The notes beneath the pieces were generated by a model. The model had not been told where the DNA came from, searched no databases, and worked only from the letters and a program-made list of their open reading frames with translations. The translations under genes were made by a program, and so were the position numbers. Shown piece by piece: positions 23,173-28,623 of a stretch of 30,818 bases of DNA. Each line of letters starts with the position of its first letter. Within the stretch, counting starts at the first letter, position 1. The stretch is from a virus, in IMG/VR virus record IMGVR_UViG_3300000101_000091, positions 1-30,818 of that record; one strand, given 5' to 3'.

Positions 23173-24759
23173 TTACCCCAATAACCAAGTAATATCCTCA
23201 TTTTCACCATGGGGGTTTTCCATTTCGTAAGGATTTTTAAATGCACTGTTGTTTCCTGAATAGATGTTGGGTGCTTGATGATGTGAGGAATTAATTCCTC
23301 CTAATGTAGCACGAGCCATATCTACACCTTGTTGTTGAAAGTGTAATGCTGTATCTCTTAAAAACACACCTATACCAAATGCCATAGTTAAATCATCGTT
23401 ATACCCACTTAAGGCTTGTGCCTTTCCATTCTTCCATACAAATGTTCTTAATTCTTCTAATAGTCGTTTAGAACGTATTGTAATTGATTTCTCATGAAGA
23501 TACGAAACCATTTTGGATATAACAAGTGGTCTCGTCCTCATTGATGTAGTAAATCCAGGCACCATACCTTGACCATTTTCATATCTTGTTAAGTATTGAT
23601 CAGCATTGGACATTGTTACATCCATTTTAGGAGAATAATATAAATTACGATACCCTCTATCTATTAATACTTGTATTACTGCCCAACCTATATTAGCATT
23701 TTCAACTACTAACATAGCGTCATTATATTCTGTTGCTACTGCAAATAAAACATTACCGTAATCTTTAGTTGGTATTTGAGCTTTAAACTCAGCAACTTGG
23801 GTTGCAGTTTCTATATCTATTACATGAAAAGCTGAAAAGTCATTACCATCTCCACGAGCAACATCCGCTACTACCATATAGGATCTAGAGTAATCTGGTA
23901 TTTCCCATATCCATAAATTACCACCTATTCCTCTACGTTCAACCGGTTCTTGAAGAAATGTACTTTCATAAAAGTTTAATATATCCGGTTCTATAACTGT
24001 ATCTCCTGAGGTACTAAAGTCACAGTCACATTCCTGTGCTGCCATTCTATTACCTAATATTATATCTTGTTCATCTCTCCATTCTTTACTACGTTCTGGA
24101 TGTACAGTCCATGGTAGTCTAATAGGAATAAATGTATTTTCTCTTGCTTCTGCTTTAGCCCATGTTGAATGAAACCAATTACCTGTACCATAAGGTGTTG
24201 ATAATGCAATACATCTCCCACCAGTTGCTAATGTTTGTTGAGCAGAGGCAAATATTTCGTCAATACCATCAATAAAAGCAGCCTCATCTATTAATAATAA
24301 AGAAACGGCTTCTGAACGTCCAGCATCTGATGAGGCTGAAGTTGCTTTAATTTGTGAACCATTAGCTAATCGTAATGATAATTTATTATGTTCAACTGTT
24401 TTTATTTGCAACCATTTTGGTAAATTATCATACGCAAATCGTACTTTAGTTACCATGTTTTTAGCTGTTTCTTGCTTTGTAGCAATACATAAAACATTCT
24501 TATCTTTTTGAAATAACATCGTCCATAAGGAAAATGCTGAACATAAAGTTGATATACCTAATTGACGTGATTTGTTTATAATAAGATAATCTTCACCTTG
24601 CATGTGGCGAAGTACTTTTTCTTGAAAAGGATATAAATTAAATTTGATTCGTCCTTGTTTAGGATTTTGAATCATATAATACTTTTTCATAAAATACACA
24701 GGATCTTTAGCGCATTTTATAAATTCGGATTTTATTATATCTTTTAAATCTTCAGCCAT
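23173..24759 (-). CDS. 17: Terminase large subunit, gp17-like
   Basis: The 528-residue motor and nuclease that packages DNA into the prohead. ATPase half: Q-motif-like YPFQ, Walker A SRQLGIST (64-71), Walker B LLLIDEAAF (154-162) and coupling motif ALSTPYGTGNW. Nuclease half (RNase H-like): Asp299 in VVADVARGDGNDFS, Glu353 in VVENAN and the Asp pair 455-456 in GYNDDLTMAFG. All key residues are present. T4 gp17 is 610 residues. The start is one base after the stop of the preceding gene, with no Shine-Dalgarno sequence. No small terminase (gp16) is recognised nearby. Confidence 0.96.
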   Translation of the reverse strand: MAEDLKDIIKSEFIKCAKDPVYFMKKYYMIQNPKQGRIKFNLYPFQEKVLRHMQGEDYLIINKSRQLGISTLCSAFSLWTMLFQKDKNVLCIATKQETAKNMVTKVRFAYDNLPKWLQIKTVEHNKLSLRLANGSQIKATSASSDAGRSEAVSLLLIDEAAFIDGIDEIFASAQQTLATGGRCIALSTPYGTGNWFHSTWAKAEARENTFIPIRLPWTVHPERSKEWRDEQDIILGNRMAAQECDCDFSTSGDTVIEPDILNFYESTFLQEPVERRGIGGNLWIWEIPDYSRSYMVVADVARGDGNDFSAFHVIDIETATQVAEFKAQIPTKDYGNVLFAVATEYNDAMLVVENANIGWAVIQVLIDRGYRNLYYSPKMDVTMSNADQYLTRYENGQGMVPGFTTSMRTRPLVISKMVSYLHEKSITIRSKRLLEELRTFVWKNGKAQALSGYNDDLTMAFGIGVFLRDTALHFQQQGVDMARATLGGINSSHHQAPNIYSGNNSAFKNPYEMENPHGENEDITWLLG

Positions 24760-24760
24760 A

Positions 24761-25165
24761 TTATTTTAGTATAAAAATAACACCTGCTGCAATTAAAATG
24801 CCTGTGCCTCCAAACAATTTAGTTTTTAATTTTTGTTTTTTTAAATCAGTTTGAAGATTTCTAGATAATTCTTGAGAAATAGCTAATTGATCTTGTTTAG
24901 TATACAAAATATTTTCGAAGTTTAAAGATTTAGTATTTAAACTAAAAATAATACTGTCTTTTAAAAATAATTTTTGTTCTAAAAGGTTAATTTTAGTATT
25001 AACTAACGATAATTCTGTTCTATAACTATCTCCTATTAAAAGATCTTTAATAATGAGTTTTGCTATTGGTTTTTCTAATTGAATCGAGATACTGTCCATA
25101 GCGATTTGTGAAAAACAGCTCCAGCTCGTCATCATTAAAAAAATCAACATCTTTAACTTTTTCAT
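24761..25165 (-). CDS. Exported coiled-coil protein with C-terminal membrane segment, spanin-like
   Basis: A 134-residue protein with an N-terminal Sec signal peptide (KKLKMLIFLMMTSWSCFSQ). The ending CFSQ is typical of flavobacterial exported proteins. Cys17 could instead be lipidated, but the preceding residues are not a good lipobox. Residues 50-115 are predicted coiled coil by heptad pattern. Residues about 117-133 (LFGGTGILIAAGVIFIL) form a C-terminal hydrophobic segment. A protein spanning from export signal to C-terminal membrane anchor resembles a unimolecular spanin. It overlaps the previous gene by 119 bases in another frame, the classic arrangement of Rz/Rz1. The lysis role is inferred. 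No holin or endolysin is recognised nearby. Confidence 0.7.
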   Translation of the reverse strand: MKKLKMLIFLMMTSWSCFSQIAMDSISIQLEKPIAKLIIKDLLIGDSYRTELSLVNTKINLLEQKLFLKDSIIFSLNTKSLNFENILYTKQDQLAISQELSRNLQTDLKKQKLKTKLFGGTGILIAAGVIFILK

Positions 25166-25433
25166 CTATTTGATTTTTTAATTTTATTATTTTTCCATCC
25201 TGTAAAGATAATTCATCATCTAAATTAGATATTTGAGAATTTAAGTCCCCAATTTTTACATTTAATGTTGAATTGACCCCATGTAAAGAGTCAATTTTAA
25301 TTTCTAAATCAGTAATTTTAAGATTATAATCTGTAACATATTCTTCATCTCCCCCAAATAAAAGGTATCCTAATGAACAAGCTAGGAGGATAATAATTAA
25401 TATGTAATATATTCTTTCTTTAAATCTTAACAC
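25047..25433 (-). CDS. Membrane-anchored coiled-coil protein, i-spanin-like
   Basis: A 128-residue protein with an N-terminal transmembrane segment (residues 8-27, IYYILIIILLACSLGYLLFG) followed by a periplasm-facing coiled coil (about 40-95). LLAC at 16-19 could also act as a lipobox, so a lipoprotein is an alternative. The overall plan (one N-terminal membrane helix plus coiled coil) is that of the inner-membrane spanin Rz. Its 3' third overlaps the start of the next gene by 119 bases in a different frame. It overlaps the upstream gene by 14 bases. Function not proven. Confidence 0.7.
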   Translation of the reverse strand: MLRFKERIYYILIIILLACSLGYLLFGGDEEYVTDYNLKITDLEIKIDSLHGVNSTLNVKIGDLNSQISNLDDELSLQDGKIIKLKNQIDEKVKDVDFFNDDELELFFTNRYGQYLDSIRKTNSKTHY

Positions 25434-25728
25434 CTTTTAATTTTTCGTATTCTTTTTTAGCTGCCTGAAATTCAGGGGTTAATTTTTTTAATCTTTGTTT
25501 AGCTAACTCTTTATTTTTAGGGCTCTCAAAGCTTTTATACATATCTAGCTCTGTTTTCATTAAATCTTTAAGACGTTTATAATCTTTAACAATTTTATCA
25601 GATTTATTTAATTTTTTATTTAAAGATTTATTACCAGCGGGTGCTTTTTCGGCAGCCTCATCAGAATCAATATCCTCTGTAAGTAATGCCTTAGATGTCC
25701 ATTGTTTTATACTAAAATTGTCTTCCAT
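25420..25728 (-). CDS. Small charged helical protein of unknown function
   Basis: A 102-residue, Lys/Glu/Asp-rich protein with no membrane segment or Cys. Heptad-like hydrophobic spacing in the second half (KRLKDLMKTELDMYKSF, KRLKKLTPEFQAAKKEYEKL) suggests a helical hairpin. I do not recognise it. It begins 15 bases after an ATATTTAT motif and is the first gene of the unit leading into the spanin-like pair and the terminase. Confidence 0.65.
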   Translation of the reverse strand: MEDNFSIKQWTSKALLTEDIDSDEAAEKAPAGNKSLNKKLNKSDKIVKDYKRLKDLMKTELDMYKSFESPKNKELAKQRLKKLTPEFQAAKKEYEKLKGVKI

Positions 25729-25743
25729 ATTATGTATTTGATT

Positions 25744-25751
25744 ATAAATAT
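25744..25751 (-). promoter_or_regulatory. Intergenic ATATTTAT motif
   Basis: Directly follows the TAA stop of the kinase gene and is 15 bases before the next ATG. Plus strand TATAAATA. Confidence 0.4.
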
Positions 25752-26282
25752 TTAAATTTTTGTAACATCTAATATTTGTGATATACGTTCCCCTGTTGTA
25801 CCTTTTAATATATTTACATTTTTACACCTATGACCATAAGTGTTTAATATTCTTAATACAGACTTATCAATTAAATCTCTATATTCTAAATTAGTTTCTC
25901 TAACCCCATTATCCTCCATTTTAGTTCCTAAAGGATCAATATAAAATATATAATCATACTCGCCTACAAATACTCTAGCATAATCTTCAAAATATTCTTT
26001 ATCTTTAAAATCAATTGTAGATGAACAACTTGTAAATGCCATAACATCTATTACAGTTCTATCAGTTATTATCCATGATTTCATTAATTCAGTAACTCTT
26101 TCTGCTAAAAATACAGTTTGACCTTTTAATGTAGAATCAGTATTCAATGGAATACCTAAACCTTTTAAATACTCACTACGTTCCGTAGCAAATTCAAAAC
26201 GACTAAAACGATCTAATTTTTTTAATTCATTTACTAATGTAGTTTTACCTACACTCATTGTACCACATAAACCTATTTTCAT
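25752..26282 (-). CDS. P-loop small-molecule kinase, AAA_28/NadR-like
   Basis: The 176-residue protein has a Walker A motif at its N-terminus (GTMSVGKTT, 7-15) and a DRTVIDVMAFT motif (74-84), as in the kinase domain of NadR (ribosylnicotinamide kinase) and related AAA_28 proteins. It also has a hydrophobic strand YDYIFYIDPLG, as in dNMP/nucleoside kinases. It lies seven bases after a nucleotidyltransferase gene. In NadR, an adenylyltransferase and a kinase domain are fused in that order, so the pair could be a split NadR in NAD salvage. Equally it could phosphorylate a sugar or nucleotide. Substrate unknown. Confidence 0.8.
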   Translation of the reverse strand: MKIGLCGTMSVGKTTLVNELKKLDRFSRFEFATERSEYLKGLGIPLNTDSTLKGQTVFLAERVTELMKSWIITDRTVIDVMAFTSCSSTIDFKDKEYFEDYARVFVGEYDYIFYIDPLGTKMEDNGVRETNLEYRDLIDKSVLRILNTYGHRCKNVNILKGTTGERISQILDVTKI

Positions 26283-26289
26283 AACTTAT

Positions 26290-26715
26290 TTATTTTAATA
26301 ACCAACTACTTGATTGGATTTTACCACCCAATCCTTCTATTAAAGATATACCAAGTTCTTGACATATCCTAGCTTCTGGTATGGAATCGTTATTTTGATC
26401 ACCACCATTTGCAAATGATATTTGATATTTAGGATCATTAGCTATTGATTTAACATAAAGTGCTCTTAATGTTTCACTTACTGTTCTATCCTCATCAATA
26501 GCTATCATGGAAAAATTCACCATTTTAAGACTGCTTACTATAAGTAAACGTTCATCTTCTCCCATAAATTCTTTACTACCTTTTAATCCACGTTGCAAAT
26601 CACTATTAACAATAACCCATAACTCATCACCCTGTAATTTTGCTTTATTAAAAAGCTCAAGATGACCTTTATGTATCGGGTTAAAATATCCTGATACTAT
26701 TATGGCTGTTTTCAT
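26290..26715 (-). CDS. HxGH nucleotidyltransferase, RfaE/HldE C-domain-like
   Basis: The 141-residue protein is a complete single-domain nucleotidyltransferase. Its HxGH motif is in SGYFNPIHKGHLELFNKAKL (HKGH, 15-18), ISFANGGDQNN lies at 99-109, and the C-terminal SSSWLL (135-140) is in the place of the family's S-T/S-S motif. The pair NGGDxx...IPEARICQELG is more like the heptose-1-phosphate adenylyltransferase domain of RfaE/HldE than like NMN adenylyltransferases, but I cannot exclude NadR-type activity or glycerol-phosphate cytidylyltransferase. It would use ATP or CTP to activate a sugar or NMN. The start overlaps the preceding stop (TAATG). A link to the TibC-type transferase at 3071-5383 is suggestive. 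Confidence 0.8.
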   Translation of the reverse strand: MKTAIIVSGYFNPIHKGHLELFNKAKLQGDELWVIVNSDLQRGLKGSKEFMGEDERLLIVSSLKMVNFSMIAIDEDRTVSETLRALYVKSIANDPKYQISFANGGDQNNDSIPEARICQELGISLIEGLGGKIQSSSWLLK

Positions 26716-26975
26716 TAAAATCTAGATTGTACTTGGGGATTTTTTTCTGGTGGCACACCACTTCTATCTTTTCTAAATTCCATCCAATCTTCACGAGTTT
26801 GTTGAATTCCATATAAGTAATATTCTGCTTTTTTCTTCATTGAAGATGGGTATTTTAGAGCAGGACCATTCCAGTTATGTAATTTATTATCGAAAAATGA
26901 AATTGTAATTCCGTCAGGAGTAGTAATTGATCTTGTTGACCATTCTTTTTTTACTTTAGACATATAATATAACAT
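26715..26975 (-). CDS. Small protein with LHxxxGPA motif
   Basis: An 86-residue protein with ITISFFDNKLHNWNGPALKY and AEYYLYG. This order resembles the phage and giant-virus repeats of type WYxNGxLHRxDGPA, of unknown function. It may be a single degenerate unit. A second ATG (MSKVKK) 12 bases downstream is an equally good start. It overlaps the nucleotidyltransferase start (TAATG), so the two are coupled. Whether it assists that enzyme is unknown. Confidence 0.65.
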   Translation of the reverse strand: MLYYMSKVKKEWSTRSITTPDGITISFFDNKLHNWNGPALKYPSSMKKKAEYYLYGIQQTREDWMEFRKDRSGVPPEKNPQVQSRF

Positions 26976-26986
26976 TTAAATTAGAC

Positions 26987-26994
26987 ATAAATAT
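26987..26994 (-). promoter_or_regulatory. Intergenic ATATTTAT motif
   Basis: Located 11 bases before the first ATG of the small LHxxxGPA gene (23 before the second). The plus strand reads CATAAATA. Confidence 0.4.
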
Positions 26995-27023
26995 ACGAAA
27001 TTTGTATGTGGGATCAAAATTTA

Positions 27024-27173
27024 TTATGAGAGATTTTTATTTAATTTATCATATCTAGATGAAATTTCTCTTCTTAAATCTAAAAACATTTCTATTTCTT
27101 GTTGTTGTTTTTTATCAAAAAACGATAAATCATTATAGTGAAAAAGGAAATATCCATCAACAGCAATTATCAT
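27024..27173 (-). CDS. Small protein of unknown function
   Basis: A 49-residue protein, MIIAVDGYFLFHYNDLSFFD, then a charged helical tail. The frame is open further upstream to 27284, but that start would overlap the C-terminal coding region of the FAD gene by 98 bases. The ATG at 27173, 13 bases after that gene's stop, is the more economical choice. There is no recognised domain. Upstream of 27173, GATGAG could be a weak ribosome binding site. Confidence 0.5.
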   Translation of the reverse strand: MIIAVDGYFLFHYNDLSFFDKKQQQEIEMFLDLRREISSRYDKLNKNLS

Positions 27174-27186
27174 TTCATCTAACTCA

Positions 27187-28488
27187 TCATTTGATAAGGT
27201 CTTCGGCAACGTAGATTCCTTGTGCCCCGCTAACTGTAATTCCTCTAGCGCTAAGGGCATCTCCGACAAAGTGGACATTTTCATATTTTGTTAAGCTTAA
27301 ATTATTATAATTTACTAATGGTTCTGGTGATAAATATTTAACTTCCGGTATATAAATTCCCCAATCATTATTTAATGTTGGGAATACTATTTTCATATCC
27401 GATATAAAATCATCTATATATTTAAAATATCCCTTAAAATGATTTCTTACAATACTAAATTCTTTTTTATTAATTTGTACAGCAGATACATCTATACCTT
27501 CAGATGTAGTAGAAGGTTTACGAGTTGGGCTATAATATAAACCAGTACCTTCTTTATTTACTGATTGTACAACATTTCTTGACCAATCAAATGGTTTTTC
27601 AATACCCTTAATTTCCATTAATATACCAAAATTAGTCATATCATTACGGAATGCTTCATCTTTTTTAGCATGGCCATTGTAACTATGATCTCCATATGTT
27701 TGTTCTACGGCCACATAAGCTGCATTATTGTTAGTACAGAATGAACGAAGCGATACGCCCTCATCCTCAAATTTGCGATAAAGTTTAAAATCGTAAGATA
27801 CATCTATTAATTTTTGGAAATGTTTTTGTGGTGCTTCAAATCGTACACCGATTTGTACTGATTTAGCTTCAGTTGGTAATTCATATTTTTCAGCTAATTG
27901 TTTACCAAAGTCGATACCTGATTTACCTACACCAAAAATTAATTTATCATATGGTAAAATCATTTGAGATTTTTCATCTTCTGATTTCACTGTATTTGAT
28001 TCAAAATCTACATCAGATACTTTAGTTTCCCATTTAAATGTTACCCCATTATTAACTAAATAATCAAACCAATTTTTACCAATTTCGTGTAAATAATCTG
28101 TACCAACGTGCCATACAGGAAATAAACGTAAACCAAAGTGTGGTTTAATAAAATCAGGTTCGGCTATAGGGTTAGAAACTTGTACTTCTTCAGGTTTAGG
28201 GTGAAAACGTTTAAAGTTAGTGATCACTTGATCCATTAACTCCATTGCTTTTTCATCACCTGTATATTTTGTTAGTTGACCACCAATTGCTGTATGATAT
28301 GTTAATTTACCATCTGACCAACCACCAGCTCCTAAGAACCCTGTCATTACATCTTCATATGGTCTTTCATATGGATTCTTACCCATATCAATAATGGTAA
28401 TTTTACCATCAAAGTTGTTATCAACTAATTTAGTAGCAGCATTTACATTTGCTACTCCTGCTCCAATCATTACTACGTTTTTTGGCAT
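27187..28488 (-). CDS. FAD-dependent dehydrogenase-like protein, COG2509 type
   Basis: The 433-residue protein has an N-terminal Rossmann FAD-binding motif (VVMIGAGVANVNAA, 5-18, third Gly of the GxGxxG replaced by Asn), GAGGWSDGKLTYHTAIGGQL (53-72), IFGVGKSGIDFGKQLAEKY and a C-terminal FAD-contacting motif, VGDALSARGITVSGAQGIYV. This is the pattern of COG2509 FAD-dependent dehydrogenases, usually 450-530 residues in bacteria; their substrate is not known. There is no signal peptide. It follows a terminator and precedes small genes and the nucleotidyltransferase/kinase pair. It may serve cofactor or precursor metabolism, but the reaction is unknown. Confidence 0.82.
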   Translation of the reverse strand: MPKNVVMIGAGVANVNAATKLVDNNFDGKITIIDMGKNPYERPYEDVMTGFLGAGGWSDGKLTYHTAIGGQLTKYTGDEKAMELMDQVITNFKRFHPKPEEVQVSNPIAEPDFIKPHFGLRLFPVWHVGTDYLHEIGKNWFDYLVNNGVTFKWETKVSDVDFESNTVKSEDEKSQMILPYDKLIFGVGKSGIDFGKQLAEKYELPTEAKSVQIGVRFEAPQKHFQKLIDVSYDFKLYRKFEDEGVSLRSFCTNNNAAYVAVEQTYGDHSYNGHAKKDEAFRNDMTNFGILMEIKGIEKPFDWSRNVVQSVNKEGTGLYYSPTRKPSTTSEGIDVSAVQINKKEFSIVRNHFKGYFKYIDDFISDMKIVFPTLNNDWGIYIPEVKYLSPEPLVNYNNLSLTKYENVHFVGDALSARGITVSGAQGIYVAEDLIK

Positions 28489-28520
28489 TTATTTTTGTTT
28501 TTAACACGTTAATATACGAA

Positions 28521-28548
28521 TAAAAAGGGGCCCATCCAAAGATGGGCC
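28521..28548 (-). terminator. Intrinsic terminator in the gap before the FAD gene
   Basis: Minus-strand stem GGCCCATC / GATGGGCC with a TTTG loop, followed by CCTTTTTATT. It is 74 bases past the stop of the 575-residue gene and ends before the FAD gene. An ATATTTAT motif lies upstream, so it could also end a short RNA. Confidence 0.92.
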
Positions 28549-28610
28549 ACAGCTCCTATATAATTTTTTTAATCGCGACAGGCTATGAATCTGTCTGTAT
28601 GTTATTTTAT
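28524..28610 (-). ncRNA. Possible small RNA between motif and terminator
   Basis: Between the ATATTTAT motif (28616-28623) and the terminator hairpin lies a stretch with a stem-loop, GACAG / CTGTC (28577-28595), an A-rich stretch and AGGAGC. There is no open reading frame of use and no tRNA fold. Only the motif-then-terminator layout suggests an RNA. It may simply be the 3' end of the 575-residue gene's message. Confidence 0.25.
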
Positions 28611-28615
28611 ATATT

Positions 28616-28623
28616 ATAAATAT
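28616..28623 (-). promoter_or_regulatory. Intergenic ATATTTAT motif
   Basis: Shares one base with the TAA stop of the 575-residue gene. It is the only motif site in the window followed by a terminator before the next gene. The plus strand reads TATAAATA. Confidence 0.4.

Noticed and set aside
27174-27284. Longer start for the small gene at 27024
   Set aside because: It would overlap 98 bases of the FAD gene's conserved C-terminus. The ATG at 27173 is just past that gene's stop.
28560-28610. tRNA-like stem-loop in the gap before the FAD gene
   Set aside because: Only one short stem (five pairs) forms. There is no acceptor stem, T-arm or CCA-adjacent structure. I found no tRNA elsewhere in the window.
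988-28623. Calling the 14 motif sites plain T4 late promoters
   Set aside because: The TATAAATA reading is on the strand opposite to every gene, and one site is only four bases from an ATG. The promoter role is therefore left open as a finding.
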